Assembly: GCF_018881715.1 (NCBI RefSeq)
Contig: NZ_JACVPW010000003.1
Location: forward strand, 104,883 to 168,882
Source: Polynucleobacter parvulilacunae
GTDB taxonomy: Bacteria > Pseudomonadota > Gammaproteobacteria > Burkholderiales > Burkholderiaceae
Length of the DNA: 64,000 nt
Reading direction: 5' to 3'
Positions 16,970 to 27,588 of the stretch are shown here, one piece after another; the stretch's first letter is position 1, and each line of letters opens with the position of its first letter. The notes below the pieces were generated by a model. The model saw nothing but the letters and a program-made list of their open reading frames with translations. It was not told the DNA's origin and did not search any database. A program made the translations under genes and the position numbers.

Positions 16970-18385
16970 ATGACCCGCAAGATTTATCTACTCCTCCTGT
17001 TGAGCATTATTTGCACATTCTTCGGGGCAACTGCGTTCGCGCAGAGGGCGGGTTCTGGCGCCGACCAAATTGCTGGTTTTGCGGAAGCTATTCATGGTTT
17101 ACCAACAGAAGGTGAGCTCTTTGGTTTGCCGATGAACGTGCACGGTCAAACAACGTACATCAATCAGCGTTACAACAACTTCACATCAAGCTATTCTGGT
17201 CAGAATAGTATGTCATCTTTGAAGTCGATGAGCTATACCTGGTCAGGAACTTTATTTTTTGGTGCACGCCTTGCTCCAAATACAGATATATATTTCAACC
17301 CAGAAGTGATTTCTGGGGTGCCATTTTCTGGGCTCACTGGCCTTGGCGGATTTACCAATGGTGAGGCAACTAAAGCAAATGGTGCACAAGCCAAGTTTTA
17401 CTCTGCACGCGCATTTTTACGCCAAACAATCAATCAAGAGGGCGATAAAGTCGTTCTTGAAAACGAAGCTAATCAAATTACCCAAACTGTGAGTAGTAAT
17501 CGCGTAGTAGTAACTGCTGGACAGTTTTCCACTTTAGATATTTTTGACGATAGTCGTTACGCTAAAGATCCTCGTGTGCAGTTCATGAACTGGGGCAATA
17601 TGACCTATTTGGCTTATGACTATGCTGCCGATGCGCGCGGCTATAGTACTGGCTTAGCGGGCGAATGGTACCTAGGCAATTGGGTGATGAGAGCGTCTCG
17701 AATGCTTGCCCCAAAGACTCCAAATGGCCGTGATTTGAATTGGCAAATCTTCAATACTTATGGCGATCAAGTTGAAGTAGAGCGTCAACACAATATTGCT
17801 GACTTGCCTGGAAAAGTTTCGGTACTCGCTTATCGCAACAAAATGATCTTGGCCCGCTTTCAGGATGCGACAAATTACGTAGTAGCTAATAATGCGCAAG
17901 GTACTCAAGCGATTAATAATGTTCGCAATAATTATCAGTACAAAACGGGTATTGGTATTAATGGCGAACAAGCGTTAACTAAAGATCTTGGCATTTATGG
18001 CCGCGCCTTTACCTCCGATGGTCACACAGAAACTATGTCCTTTACTGAAGCAGATAATTCTTTATCAGTGGGTATGGGGCTAAATGGTACGAGTTGGAGT
18101 CGTCCAAAAGACACAGTTGGTATATCGATGATGCAAAACGGTTTATCGAGCTATCGTAAAAATTATTTACAGTCGGGTGGAGTGTCTTACTTTATTGGTG
18201 ACTATGCCGGTCCTGGACAGGCAATTTCTTATCGTCCTGAGCGTATTGGTGAGCTGTATTACAACGCCACGGTGATTAAGAATGTCCTGGCTGGTTTGAA
18301 CTTTCAGCACATCAATAATCCGGCCTATAACGCGGCTCGTGGCCCCGTAAATATCCTATCTTTTAGGATTCATGCCGAGTTTTAA
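16970..18385 (+). CDS. OprB-type carbohydrate porin family outer membrane protein
   Basis: A 471-residue outer membrane beta-barrel. Residues 1-24 form a signal peptide ending A-F-A-Q. The mature part begins with F-A-E-A-I-H-G-L-P-T-E-G-E-L, followed by N-V-H-G-Q-T-T-Y-I-N-Q, the usual start of OprB-like porins, with alternating aromatic strands and a terminal Phe. It precedes the RND efflux genes by about 200 bases on the same strand, but a TATAAT box lies between, so it need not be co-transcribed. The substrate is unknown; OprB members transport sugars, yet the metal-efflux context leaves a metal-related role open. Confidence 0.75.
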   Translation: MTRKIYLLLLLSIICTFFGATAFAQRAGSGADQIAGFAEAIHGLPTEGELFGLPMNVHGQTTYINQRYNNFTSSYSGQNSMSSLKSMSYTWSGTLFFGARLAPNTDIYFNPEVISGVPFSGLTGLGGFTNGEATKANGAQAKFYSARAFLRQTINQEGDKVVLENEANQITQTVSSNRVVVTAGQFSTLDIFDDSRYAKDPRVQFMNWGNMTYLAYDYAADARGYSTGLAGEWYLGNWVMRASRMLAPKTPNGRDLNWQIFNTYGDQVEVERQHNIADLPGKVSVLAYRNKMILARFQDATNYVVANNAQGTQAINNVRNNYQYKTGIGINGEQALTKDLGIYGRAFTSDGHTETMSFTEADNSLSVGMGLNGTSWSRPKDTVGISMMQNGLSSYRKNYLQSGGVSYFIGDYAGPGQAISYRPERIGELYYNATVIKNVLAGLNFQHINNPAYNAARGPVNILSFRIHAEF

Positions 18386-18461
18386 GGTTTTTACTGATAG
18401 CAGGAGTCATGCAGGCTTAATTATTATCTTTAGAATCAATAACTTATGGATTCTGATTTAT

Positions 18462-18489
18462 TAGACTTTTGGCTTTTGTCCCCTATAAT
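18462..18489 (+). promoter_or_regulatory. Putative promoter of the metal efflux operon
   Basis: A perfect -10 hexamer TATAAT (18484-18489) lies about 125 bases before the outer membrane factor gene, with TTAGAC (18462-18467) as a weak -35 at 16 bases. The leader between holds CCCCC and GGGG segments that could pair, and GGATCTAAATCC. I assign no regulator. Confidence 0.4.
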
Positions 18490-18615
18490 CCTTAAAACCC
18501 CCTGAAATGGGTATGGATAGGATCTAAATCCGCATCTGGGGCTATAAAAACAGCATTTCTACTGATTTAGAGGCAGCCGCTTTTGTTGATTCTCGGCAGA
18601 TATAAAACTTGCGCA

Positions 18616-20112
18616 GTGAAACCGCTCAATAGCGTGACGCCATTTGCAATGGCCGCTTTTGTTGTTTGCTCCTCTGCCTTTTCAGTTTCAGCATTTGCAC
18701 AAGCGGCTGTGGATGGTACTCCAGCAAGCGTGACTGTTCAGTCTGGTGATACTTCATTAGCGGCACCACCATCGATTGGCTCACAACTCGGCGCAAGCTC
18801 TAAAGCTGCTGAGATGTTTGCTCCAGTTACCAAAGCAAATACCCCGAAGATTTATACCAAGCCTGTTTCATCGGGACCAACGGAGATGGATTTGCGTCAA
18901 CTCTGGAATGAGTTGAGGATAAATAATCCGCAGTTATCTTCATTGCGTGAGTCTTACTTATCCGCCAAGGCAACTGTTCCACAAATTAATGCGCCGGCCA
19001 ATCCGCAGGTTGGTTTGGTGTGGTCAGGTATGCCGGTTAATTCACCTTTTGCTTTAGGCGGAGCAAACGCACCATCACAGCAATATCCAGGCGGCATTAG
19101 TAGTAATAACGCCATTTCAGTGGCGCAACCATTTCAGTTTCCAGGCAAGAAGAGTCTTGCAGCAGACATCGCCGATACCAATGCTGAAGCTTTGCTAGCA
19201 AGCTCTGAATCTACCTATTTGCAACTGGGTGCACAGTTATCAACGCTTTACTACAACGCTCTTGCAGCTCAAAAGCAATTGCAGGTTCTAAAAGAGTCTG
19301 TCATTCGTTTGGAGATGATCAAGAATGTAGCTAAAGCCCGTTATGCCAATAACGCTGCAGCCTATGTTGAGTTCTTAAACGCGCAAGTAGCGCAAAGTGC
19401 AGCGCAGGCAGATCAATTTAATGTAGAGCGCCAACTGAATGTTGCTTTAAACAACATTAACACTTTGGTTGGTCGTCACTCTCGTGACAGGCTGATATTG
19501 CGTGGGGATGTGCGTCGCGCAATGAACGGTGTCCCAACCTTGATTGAGTTAGAAGATTATGCAGAAAGTAGTCACCCATCTTTGAAGAGTTCAGCATTGC
19601 AATTGGATGCTGCGCGTAAAGGGGTGGATTTGGCAAAGAAAGCCTACCTACCAGACTTTCAGGTGATAGGTTCCTCTTACACACCACGCGGACCATTTTC
19701 TGCAAACAATGGCGCGATGTTCTATCAGTTTGAATTAGATTTAATTATCCCGTTGTACTTCTTTACTAAAGAAAAGTATGGGGTAGAGCAGGCGCAGCGT
19801 AATCAAGCAGCAGCAGAGGCGGGCAATATCTCCAATCGCCAACAAATCGTATTGGCTGTAAATACGGCCTACGCCAATTATGAGCAAGCCAAGAATCAAA
19901 CCCAGTTTTTGAAGGATCGCCAAGTACCTCAGGCTGATGCTGCTTACAAGGTTGGACTGACGCAATACTCAAATAATGGTCAGGGCTTTAATGATTTATT
20001 GACTGCGCAAACGCAATTGCGTAACTTGGAGATTGCATTAGCTCAGGCGGAAAGCAATCTAATGCAAGCGCAAGCAGTATTAATGGTTTCAGCGGGTAAA
20101 GAACCCTTTTAA
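18616..20112 (+). CDS. TolC-family outer membrane factor of a metal RND efflux pump (CusC/CzcC type)
   Basis: About 498 residues. I chose GTG 18616 because it puts a clean signal peptide (cleavage after S-A-F-A) at the N-terminus; an in-frame TTG at 18583 would add 11 residues. Two outer-membrane-efflux repeats of long helices are visible, with N-N-P-Q-L-S-S-L-R-E in the first and S-H-P-S-L-K-S-S in the second, and Gln/Asn/Ala-rich coiled segments near the end. It would form the outer membrane channel of the tripartite pump. It is not an obvious lipoprotein. The adaptor gene follows after 9 bases. Confidence 0.85.
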   Translation: MKPLNSVTPFAMAAFVVCSSAFSVSAFAQAAVDGTPASVTVQSGDTSLAAPPSIGSQLGASSKAAEMFAPVTKANTPKIYTKPVSSGPTEMDLRQLWNELRINNPQLSSLRESYLSAKATVPQINAPANPQVGLVWSGMPVNSPFALGGANAPSQQYPGGISSNNAISVAQPFQFPGKKSLAADIADTNAEALLASSESTYLQLGAQLSTLYYNALAAQKQLQVLKESVIRLEMIKNVAKARYANNAAAYVEFLNAQVAQSAAQADQFNVERQLNVALNNINTLVGRHSRDRLILRGDVRRAMNGVPTLIELEDYAESSHPSLKSSALQLDAARKGVDLAKKAYLPDFQVIGSSYTPRGPFSANNGAMFYQFELDLIIPLYFFTKEKYGVEQAQRNQAAAEAGNISNRQQIVLAVNTAYANYEQAKNQTQFLKDRQVPQADAAYKVGLTQYSNNGQGFNDLLTAQTQLRNLEIALAQAESNLMQAQAVLMVSAGKEPF

Positions 20113-20121
20113 GGAGTAGTT

Positions 20122-21393
20122 TTGAAAGACAAAATTCTTTCGTTTCTAAAACAGTTGTCTGAAAAGGCAAAGCCACATTTGCAAAAAGGCGCTCAGCAGG
20201 GTGCGCACCATGCAAAAGTAGCGGCTGCTGGCTTGGCCGGTTTGTATTGGAATCTCTCTCCACAAAATCGCCATCGTGTACGTTTGGCTGCTTTTGCCTT
20301 TGCCATTCTTTCTCTGGGTATTATGGTTGGTCGTCTTACCAACGTGAATCGTGCTGTAAAGATTGAGGCATCTGACAAGGCATTAAAGGTGGAGAGGAGC
20401 GGAGCGCTAGAGTTAAGTCTTCCTGGCATCTCCCTTAATCCAGAAATTTATATATTTCAGTCAGCAGAAAAAGTGCAAGTTCCTGTAAATATTAAAGTGC
20501 CAGGACGTCTTGCCTTTAATGCAGAAAAATCTAAAGTACTGTCAGCACGTGCTCCTGGCCGCATAGAGCGCATTTATGCGTTTGATGGGGCTCCTGTAGA
20601 AATTGGCTCGCCAATTGTTGAGATGTACAGCCCTGAGTTTCTTTCGGCGCAGCAAGAGTACTTGCTGTCTTCTAAGACGGCCAAAGTCCTTGAATCTAGT
20701 AAGACCATGAGTGACTTGTTGGGGGATGCTCGTATTACCCAGCAGGCGGCTGCAAATCGCATGAGAAATCTCGGAGCAGGCGAAGGTGATATCAGAAGTA
20801 TTGAAACTACAGGCAAAACTACTAGCAATCTCATCATGCGATCCCCTTTAAAAGGGGTTGTCGTCAAGCGCAATGTTGAGCCTGGGGCTGCTGTCAATTC
20901 TGGCGATGTAATTGCCACATTAGCCGACCCCAAGCAACTCTGGTTTTTGGGTAATGTGTTCGAACAGGATTTCAGGATGATCAAGCAGGGGCAAAAAATG
21001 GTTCTGCATCTTGAGGCTTATCCTGAAAAAGAATTTATTGCTTATGCAAACTACATTGCGCCGACGATTGATCCGCAGACGAGGGCTTTGTTGATCCGTG
21101 CTGATGTAGAGAACACGGACGATTTGTTGCGTCCGGATATGTTCGCTTCTGGCTTATTAACCACTGGCATTACTGATGCGGTTGTGGTTCCGCAAACAGC
21201 AATCGTCAGGGTGCGAGAAAATCGCTATGCCATTATTAAGGTTGGCCCTGAAACGTATCGCCGTGTCCCCGTTAAGGGTTATGACCTCAATAGCAAGACT
21301 TTTGCTATTACTGAGGGTGTGGAACAGGGCTGGCAAGTATTGGCTCAAGGCGCGGTGTTGTTAAATGATCGCTTTGCCAAGCAGGAGGATTAA
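20122..21393 (+). CDS. RND efflux periplasmic adaptor (CusB/CzcB type)
   Basis: A 423-residue membrane fusion protein starting at TTG 20122 with AAGGAG in front. It has one N-terminal membrane segment (about 60-75). The periplasmic part shows the lipoyl/barrel-sandwich signatures A-R-A-P-G-R-I-E-R-I-Y and S-P-E-F-L-S-A-Q-Q-E-Y, then L-I-M-R-S-P-L-K-G-V-V, and a beta-barrel with R-A-D-V-E-N and L-R-P-D-M-F, typical of heavy-metal adaptors. It bridges the inner membrane pump and outer channel. It abuts the pump gene without a gap. No His/Met-rich metal-binding extension is evident, so the metal cannot be read from it. Confidence 0.88.
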   Translation: MKDKILSFLKQLSEKAKPHLQKGAQQGAHHAKVAAAGLAGLYWNLSPQNRHRVRLAAFAFAILSLGIMVGRLTNVNRAVKIEASDKALKVERSGALELSLPGISLNPEIYIFQSAEKVQVPVNIKVPGRLAFNAEKSKVLSARAPGRIERIYAFDGAPVEIGSPIVEMYSPEFLSAQQEYLLSSKTAKVLESSKTMSDLLGDARITQQAAANRMRNLGAGEGDIRSIETTGKTTSNLIMRSPLKGVVVKRNVEPGAAVNSGDVIATLADPKQLWFLGNVFEQDFRMIKQGQKMVLHLEAYPEKEFIAYANYIAPTIDPQTRALLIRADVENTDDLLRPDMFASGLLTTGITDAVVVPQTAIVRVRENRYAIIKVGPETYRRVPVKGYDLNSKTFAITEGVEQGWQVLAQGAVLLNDRFAKQED

Positions 21394-24300
21394 TTGAGCG
21401 CTTTTACCTCCTTTATTCGAGGGGTTGTTGAGAAGCGTGCGCTTGTCATATTTGCTTCGATCGTTTTACTTGGTCTGGGTGTGTTTAGCCTCAGTAAGTT
21501 GCCTATTCAACCCTATCCTGGTGTTGCTCCTTTAACTATTCAAGCCATTTCCCAATGGCCCGGCCGAAGTACAGCAGAGGTTGAGCAGCAGGTCACCATT
21601 CCAGTCGAGAACGCCTTAGCTGGTATTCCGGGATTGCAGGCTTTCCGTTCCGTTTCATTGTTTGGCTTATCTGTTGTCACTCTGAAATTTACCGAAACCA
21701 CTGATTCGTTTAAAGCCCGTCAAATATTTATCAGTAATTTAAATGGCGTGAACTTTCCGCCTGGTGTTACTTCCAGTATTAGTCCGGATTCAGATGCGAT
21801 TGGTGAAATCATGCGTTATGAGGTGCGCTCTGATTTCGCTTCCTCCACCCAGCTAAAAACTTTACAAAACTATGAGATCTATAAAGAGCTCAAGCAGACC
21901 CCTGGTGTAGCTGACGTTTCTTCTTTCGGTGGCAAGGTGCGCCAGTACCAAGTCATCGTCAGCCCAGAGAGTCTCCAGGCAAAAGGCGTATCTGTTAACC
22001 AGCTAATTGACGCCTTAACAAATGCTAATAGCAATACAGGCGGCGGATTGCTGCCAACAGGTGAGCAGCAGTTCGTAGTTCGTGGTGTAGGCCTGCTGAA
22101 GAATATTGATGATATCAAGCAGGTAGTCATTACTAACAATAAAGATGTTCCGATTCGGATCGGTGACGTGGCTAAGGTCGAGATCGGAAATGCGCCGCGT
22201 TTAGGTATGTTTCAGTTCAACGACAACCCAGACTCGGTAGAGGGAATCATCTATTTGCGTCGTGGTGAAAATGCTACAGAAGTATTAGCACGCGTTCGTA
22301 CAACGATTGAAAATATTAATAAGCATGTATTGCCACCTGGTATTGAAGTAAAACCTTTTTATGACCGCCAGGCTTTATTGGACATCACAATTGGCACTGT
22401 TAAGCACACTTTAGTTATTGGTATTTTGTTGGTGGTTGCCGTTCTTTATTTGTTCCTAGGAAACTTGCGTGCTGCTGCAGTAGTTGCAGCAATTATCCCT
22501 TTGTCACTTTGCGTTTCCTTTATCCAGATGCACTTATGGAGTGTTCCGGCTAATTTGATTTCCTTAGGGGCGATTGACTTTGGTGTGATTGTCGATGCCG
22601 CAGTGATCTTGTGTGAAAACGTGATGCGTCACTTAGAGGAGGGTGGCAAGCGCCTGAACCAGAGCATCATTATGGCCACAAGTGAAGTACAGCGCGCCAT
22701 GATTTACTCCACAGGAATCATCATCGTAGCTTACTCTCCATTATTTTTTATGGGCGGTGTAGAAGGCATTATCTTTAGACCAATGGCCTTTACGATGGGC
22801 TTTGCTTTACTGGCTGCAATGGTGCTAAGCCTGACCTTTTTACCGGCAATGGTTTCCTTGGTCTTTGGTGAAAATCTCCACCACAAGCCACCAGAGTTCA
22901 TTACGAAACTTATTGCAAGCTATAAGCCTTTATTACGTAAGTTAATGGATCGTCCTTTAACGGTTTTCTCGGTAACTGTTTTTGTATTGGCTCTTACCCT
23001 TCTGAGTATGACTCGATTGGGAACGGCCTTCTTGCCAACCCTGGAAGAAAACAATATTTGGTTGCGTGTGACTTTGCCTAACACTGTTGACTTAGACTAC
23101 TCAATTAAGATCGCTAATCAACTGCGCCAAAGCTTTAAGGGGCGCCCCGAAATTGATCGGGTAGCTGTTCAAATTGGCCGCCCTGATGACGGTACCGATT
23201 CGACTGGTGTGTTTAATCAGGAGTACGGACTTTATTTGAAGAGTCCAGACAAAATGCCCGCAGGCTCTTCTAAGAAGTTGTTGATTACGCAGTTAGAAAA
23301 AGAGCTTAATACCATCCCCGGTATTAGCTATAGCTTCTCTCAATACATTGAAGACAACGTAAACGAAGCCTTATCTGGCGTTAAAGGTGAGAATTCGGTC
23401 AAAATTTATGGCGACGATTTAGATGTTCTTGATCAGAAGGCGCATGAAGTGGTTGCACAACTGAAAAAAGTACGCGGTGTCGCTGATGAGGGTGTTCTGA
23501 AGGAGCTTGGACAGCCAACGCTGAATATTCAAATTGATCGCGATCGCGCCGCGCGTTATGGCATTAACGTCAACGATATTCAAACTGTTGTTGCCAATGC
23601 AATTGGTGGCGCTGCGGTAACTAACTTGCTTGAAGATGAAAAGACTTTTGGCATCGCCATTCGCCTGAATGAAGGTAGTCGCAATGATGTGGCTGACATT
23701 GGCCATTTATTGGTTGACTCTCCAAATGACACCAAGATTCCGCTATCCATGGTGGCAACGGTCAAGCTAACTGATGGGCCATTCTTCATCTATCGAGAAG
23801 CCGGTAAGCGTTATATTGCGATTAAATTTAGCGTGCGCAACCGTGACTTAGGCAGCGCCGTTGAGGATGCGCAGTACCTCGTAGAGAAGAACATTACCTT
23901 ACCGCCGAATTACTCTATAAGTTGGGATGGTCAGTTCAATCAAATGAAACAAGCCCATAAAAAGCTGATGGTCATCGTGCCTTTGGCTTTGACTGGAATC
24001 TTCCTTCTGCTTGTTAGTGCATTTGGTAATTTCCGTGATGCGTTTATTGTGATGATTAATGTGCCATTTGCTGCCATTGGCGGTGTGATCGCACTGCATC
24101 TCGCAGGTGAGACTTTGAGTATCTCAGCATTCTTTGGCTTCTTATCGCTCTTTGGTATTGCCATTCAAGATGGTGTAATACTTATTTCCTTTATTAATAA
24201 GACCACAGCTAAAGAGCATGGTGAGATGAAGGATGTCATGGTTGATGGCGCTGCTCTTCGGGTGCGTCCCGTGTTGATGACTGCCATCTTGGCTGGTTTG

Positions 24301-24477
24301 GGTCTTTTACCAGCCGCCTTATCGCACTCCATTGGTTCGGAAGCGCAACGTCCTTTAGCGCTGGTGATTGTGGGTGGCATGGTCTCCACTATTATTTTGA
24401 CGCTGCTCGTGTTACCGGTGATTTATAGCTGGTTTAGAGGTCGCGCCTTAACTGCAATGCAAAATACTCAAGCCTAG
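21394..24477 (+). CDS. Heavy-metal efflux RND pump (CusA/CzcA family)
   Basis: A 1027-residue proton-driven inner membrane transporter starting at TTG 21394 directly at the end of the adaptor gene. It has 12 predicted membrane helices in two halves with large periplasmic loops. The N-terminus has [10 protein letters not shown] and [10 protein letters not shown]. Helix IV carries [15 protein letters not shown], the proton-relay motif of the heavy-metal class. Start and length match CzcA/CusA. The exported ion (Cu/Ag, Co/Zn/Cd or Ni) is not decidable here. No two-component or MerR regulator is adjacent. Confidence 0.9.
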   Translation: MSAFTSFIRGVVEKRALVIFASIVLLGLGVFSLSKLPIQPYPGVAPLTIQAISQWPGRSTAEVEQQVTIPVENALAGIPGLQAFRSVSLFGLSVVTLKFTETTDSFKARQIFISNLNGVNFPPGVTSSISPDSDAIGEIMRYEVRSDFASSTQLKTLQNYEIYKELKQTPGVADVSSFGGKVRQYQVIVSPESLQAKGVSVNQLIDALTNANSNTGGGLLPTGEQQFVVRGVGLLKNIDDIKQVVITNNKDVPIRIGDVAKVEIGNAPRLGMFQFNDNPDSVEGIIYLRRGENATEVLARVRTTIENINKHVLPPGIEVKPFYDRQALLDITIGTVKHTLVIGILLVVAVLYLFLGNLRAAAVVAAIIPLSLCVSFIQMHLWSVPANLISLGAIDFGVIVDAAVILCENVMRHLEEGGKRLNQSIIMATSEVQRAMIYSTGIIIVAYSPLFFMGGVEGIIFRPMAFTMGFALLAAMVLSLTFLPAMVSLVFGENLHHKPPEFITKLIASYKPLLRKLMDRPLTVFSVTVFVLALTLLSMTRLGTAFLPTLEENNIWLRVTLPNTVDLDYSIKIANQLRQSFKGRPEIDRVAVQIGRPDDGTDSTGVFNQEYGLYLKSPDKMPAGSSKKLLITQLEKELNTIPGISYSFSQYIEDNVNEALSGVKGENSVKIYGDDLDVLDQKAHEVVAQLKKVRGVADEGVLKELGQPTLNIQIDRDRAARYGINVNDIQTVVANAIGGAAVTNLLEDEKTFGIAIRLNEGSRNDVADIGHLLVDSPNDTKIPLSMVATVKLTDGPFFIYREAGKRYIAIKFSVRNRDLGSAVEDAQYLVEKNITLPPNYSISWDGQFNQMKQAHKKLMVIVPLALTGIFLLLVSAFGNFRDAFIVMINVPFAAIGGVIALHLAGETLSISAFFGFLSLFGIAIQDGVILISFINKTTAKEHGEMKDVMVDGAALRVRPVLMTAILAGLGLLPAALSHSIGSEAQRPLALVIVGGMVSTIILTLLVLPVIYSWFRGRALTAMQNTQA

Positions 24478-24490
24478 AAAGCCAATTTTT

Positions 24491-25285
24491 ATGAGCGATC
24501 GTCAACCCCATATCTTGGTCTCTAATGATGATGGCTATTTAGCTCCTGGCTTATTGGCTTTGGTTAAAGCAGTGCGTCCTTTAGGGCGCATTACTGTGAT
24601 TGCCCCAGAGCAGAACCATAGCGGCGCCTCGAATTCACTCACATTATCAAGACCCTTGTCGATTCATCGTGTAGCAGGTGGTGAGCGTGATGGTTTCTTC
24701 TTTATCAACGGCACGCCTACAGATTGTGTACACGTTGCGATGACTGGATTCTTGGATGAGAAACCTGACTTAGTGATCTCCGGTATTAATCAAGGCGAGA
24801 ACATGGGTGAAGATACGCTGTACTCTGGCACCGTTGCAGCCGCAGTAGAGGGTGTGATGTTTGGTGTACCAGGCATTGCTTTCTCGCAAATTGATCGTGG
24901 CTGGAATCGCATTGAAGATGCTGCTAAAGCGGCACATGACGTAGTGGCACAAATGTTGGTTTCTGCCTTAAGTAAAAATCATGCTGACGGCGTAGCAACA
25001 CTACTTAATGTGAATATTCCGAACCGCCCCTATGCTGATTTATACCGCTGGCGTGTTACCCGCCTGGGCAATCGCCACCACTCACAACCAGTGGTAGTGC
25101 AAGACAGCCCACGTGGTGAGAAGATCTACTGGATTGGCGCTGCTGGTGACGTGAAAGAGGGCTCTGAAGGCACGGACTTTCACGCAATCGCAGAGGGATG
25201 TATTTCTATTACGCCGATGCAATTGGATTTAACGCACCATGCGCGATTAGCAGCAATGCGTGCAAATGGCTGGGATCGCGGTTGA
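24491..25285 (+). CDS. surE: 5'/3'-nucleotidase SurE
   Basis: A 264-residue metal-dependent nucleoside monophosphate phosphatase. The metal site L-V-S-N-D-D-G-Y lies at residues 9-16, with S-G-A-S-N-S and [10 protein letters not shown] following. It starts the surE-pcm-nlpD group, which is conserved in proteobacteria and tied to stress survival. Its TGA stop overlaps the pcm TTG start (TTGA). Confidence 0.96.
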   Translation: MSDRQPHILVSNDDGYLAPGLLALVKAVRPLGRITVIAPEQNHSGASNSLTLSRPLSIHRVAGGERDGFFFINGTPTDCVHVAMTGFLDEKPDLVISGINQGENMGEDTLYSGTVAAAVEGVMFGVPGIAFSQIDRGWNRIEDAAKAAHDVVAQMLVSALSKNHADGVATLLNVNIPNRPYADLYRWRVTRLGNRHHSQPVVVQDSPRGEKIYWIGAAGDVKEGSEGTDFHAIAEGCISITPMQLDLTHHARLAAMRANGWDRG

Positions 25286-25938
25286 AGGCTCCTACCGAAC
25301 GCTTTGCGGTATACCGACAAGCCTTAGCTGCAAAAGTGCATGCTGGTGGCGTCAAGCACGGCAAAACCTTAGAGGCTATTGCCACAGTTCCTCGCCATGC
25401 ATTTATGGACGCCGGCTTGCATGCGCAAGCTTATGAAGATACGGCTTTACCTATTGGGCACGAACAAACCATTTCTAAGCCTTCTGTAGTAGCGCGCATG
25501 ATTGAGTTATTACACAAGCCTAAACATAAGCTTGGCAAAGTACTAGAGATTGGCACTGGTTGCGGTTACCAGGCTGCAGTTCTGAGTTTGTTGGCGGATG
25601 AAGTGTATTCGATTGAGCGCATCCGTCCACTGCACGATATGGCAAGGGCCAAATTGCGCCCATTTCGAATTAATAATCTGCGCCTGATTTATGGCGACGG
25701 GATTTTGGGTTTGCCTCAAGCGGCACCGTTTGATGGGATTATTCTGGCAGCAGCAGGGCTCGGCATTCCGGATGCCTTGCTAGACCAATTGGCTATTGGT
25801 GGGCGCTTAGTTGCCCCAGTTGCCAAAAATGACAAAGAGCAGCAATTGGTGATGGTGGAAAGAATGAGTTCCCAGCGCTACCAAAGAACTGTGCTGGACG
25901 GGGTCTTTTTTGTGCCCTTACAATCAGGGGTAGTATGA
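25282..25938 (+). CDS. pcm: Protein-L-isoaspartate O-methyltransferase
   Basis: A 218-residue repair methyltransferase using S-adenosylmethionine to rescue isoaspartyl damage. Motif I is [12 protein letters not shown], preceded by [10 protein letters not shown], and a later G-D-G-I-L-G and [11 protein letters not shown] chose TTG 25282, which overlaps the surE stop by 4 bases; the open frame extends into surE without homology. The gene ends in ATGA with nlpD, so the three genes are translationally coupled. Confidence 0.93.
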   Translation: MKAPTERFAVYRQALAAKVHAGGVKHGKTLEAIATVPRHAFMDAGLHAQAYEDTALPIGHEQTISKPSVVARMIELLHKPKHKLGKVLEIGTGCGYQAAVLSLLADEVYSIERIRPLHDMARAKLRPFRINNLRLIYGDGILGLPQAAPFDGIILAAAGLGIPDALLDQLAIGGRLVAPVAKNDKEQQLVMVERMSSQRYQRTVLDGVFFVPLQSGVV

Positions 25939-26741
25939 GATTTATGATGAATTCACCCATTCAGCATCTTTTTAATGCCGTCAATTTAATGCCACATAAG
26001 CTATCTAATACCCTTCTTATTGCACTTCTATCCTCATCAGTAATATTGGTGGCCGGTTGTTCCATACCTCGCACTAAGCCTGCTAGCGTGACTGATCGTA
26101 GTGGTGGCTCTAGTGAACCTGCACCTCCTGGTTACTATCGCGTCAAAAAGGGCGATACGCTTGCTCGCATTGCTTTAGACAATGGCCAAGCGCCACGTGA
26201 TGTCACTCAGTGGAACAAAGCGGTAAACCCAAGCTTTAATCCGAATGTGATTGAAGTGGGTGATTTGATTTTGATTAAAGCGCCTGGAGGTGCTAAGCCT
26301 GCGCGCGTAGCTGATAAAAAGTCAGATGCACCAGTGCAAGCACAATCACCAGAACCAGCCAAAACAGATGTCATTGCTGAACCAGGTATTCGTTTATCTT
26401 GGCCGGCAAAAGGTAAAGTCACTGGCGAGTTCAGCGAGACCAATAAAGGGATTGATATTGCTGGCAAAGTCGGCGAGCCCGTTCTTGCAGCATCCGATGG
26501 CAAAGTCGTCTATGCGGGTAATAGCCTGCGCGGTTACGGCAATCTCTTGATTGTGAAACATGACAACACCTACCTAACTGCTTACGCCCACAACAGCAAG
26601 CTCTTAGTTAAAGAGGGTGATGCTGTGCGCAAAGGTCAAAAGATCGCGGAAATGGGCGATACCGATGCTACAGCGGCAAAGCTGCACTTTGAGTTACGCG
26701 TTAACGGCAAACCAGTCAATCCAACACCGTATTTACAGTAG
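25935..26741 (+). CDS. nlpD: NlpD-like lipoprotein with LysM and degenerate LytM domains
   Basis: A 268-residue outer membrane lipoprotein that probably activates a cell-wall amidase during division. The signal peptide ends in L-V-A-G-C (about Cys42). A LysM peptidoglycan-binding domain follows ([15 protein letters not shown]). The C-terminal M23/LytM domain has K-G-I-D-I-A where active enzymes have an H-x-G-x-D arrangement, and K-L-H-F-E-L with only one His of the usual H-x-H. The zinc ligands are therefore incomplete, as in E. coli NlpD, which activates AmiC and has no hydrolase activity. In many relatives rpoS follows nlpD; it does not here. Confidence 0.92.
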   Translation: MRFMMNSPIQHLFNAVNLMPHKLSNTLLIALLSSSVILVAGCSIPRTKPASVTDRSGGSSEPAPPGYYRVKKGDTLARIALDNGQAPRDVTQWNKAVNPSFNPNVIEVGDLILIKAPGGAKPARVADKKSDAPVQAQSPEPAKTDVIAEPGIRLSWPAKGKVTGEFSETNKGIDIAGKVGEPVLAASDGKVVYAGNSLRGYGNLLIVKHDNTYLTAYAHNSKLLVKEGDAVRKGQKIAEMGDTDATAAKLHFELRVNGKPVNPTPYLQ

Positions 26742-26766
26742 TGTTGCAGGAATAGGGTGATGGGCT

Positions 26767-27588
26767 ATGGCCACTGTTCTTGTATTTGATATTGAAACTA
26801 TTCCCGATGTAGCGGGTTTGCGTCGCCTGGAAGATTTTCCAGAGTCAATGAGCGACACTGAAGTAGCCGCCAAAGCAATGGCCGATCGTGCCGCTAAAAC
26901 TGGTAGTGAATTTCTTCCTTTATTTCTACAAAAGATTGTTGCCATTTCCTGCGTGATTCGCAGAACGACCAAAGAAGGCTTGCCGCAAATTAAAGTGGGC
27001 ACCCTTGGTACTGCGCAAGATGATGAGAAGGTATTGGTCCAAGCTTTCTTTGATCTGGTCGAAAAATACACTCCCCAATTGGTTTCCTGGAACGGTAGTG
27101 GCTTTGATTTACCTGTGCTGCACTATCGTGCATTAGCGAATCATGTACAGGCGCCACGGTATTGGGAGATGGGCGAGAGCCAAGATTCTGATAGCCGTGA
27201 ATTTAAATGGAACAACTACATTAGTCGTTACCACATGCGTCATCTTGACATGATGGATCTCTTAGCAAAATTTAACGGTCGCGCGAATGCACCGTTAGAT
27301 GGATTGGCTAAGCTGTGCGGCTTCCCGGGTAAGATGGGTATGGATGGTAGCCAAGTATGGCCCGCCTATCAAGACGGCAAGATTAATGATATTCGTCGGT
27401 ACTGCGAAACCGATGTGGTTAATACGTACTTGATGTATTGCCGCTTTCAGTTGTTGCGTGGTGGCTTTTCTCTCGAGGAATACCAAGAAGAAATCGACTT
27501 CGTAAAGGCCTATTTAGAAAAAGAGGCCAAAGAACTGAATGGCGGTCAGTGGCAAGAATATCTCCAGGGTTTTTCAGCAGATGCGTAG
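26767..27588 (+). CDS. Predicted 3'-5' exonuclease related to the PolB proofreading domain
   Basis: A 273-residue DEDD-type nuclease. Exo I is V-F-D-I-E-T-I-P-D at the very N-terminus, Exo II S-W-N-G-S-G-F-D-L-P, and Exo III lies around R-R-Y-C-E-T-D-V-V-N-T-Y. This pattern is that of the stand-alone PolB-like exonuclease family (PF10108). It overlaps the start of rlmD by 8 bases. No substrate is established. Confidence 0.88.
   Translation: MATVLVFDIETIPDVAGLRRLEDFPESMSDTEVAAKAMADRAAKTGSEFLPLFLQKIVAISCVIRRTTKEGLPQIKVGTLGTAQDDEKVLVQAFFDLVEKYTPQLVSWNGSGFDLPVLHYRALANHVQAPRYWEMGESQDSDSREFKWNNYISRYHMRHLDMMDLLAKFNGRANAPLDGLAKLCGFPGKMGMDGSQVWPAYQDGKINDIRRYCETDVVNTYLMYCRFQLLRGGFSLEEYQEEIDFVKAYLEKEAKELNGGQWQEYLQGFSADA

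Noticed and set aside
20574..20984. 136-codon minus-strand ORF over the RND adaptor gene
   Set aside because: Antisense shadow of a confident gene; no recognisable protein.
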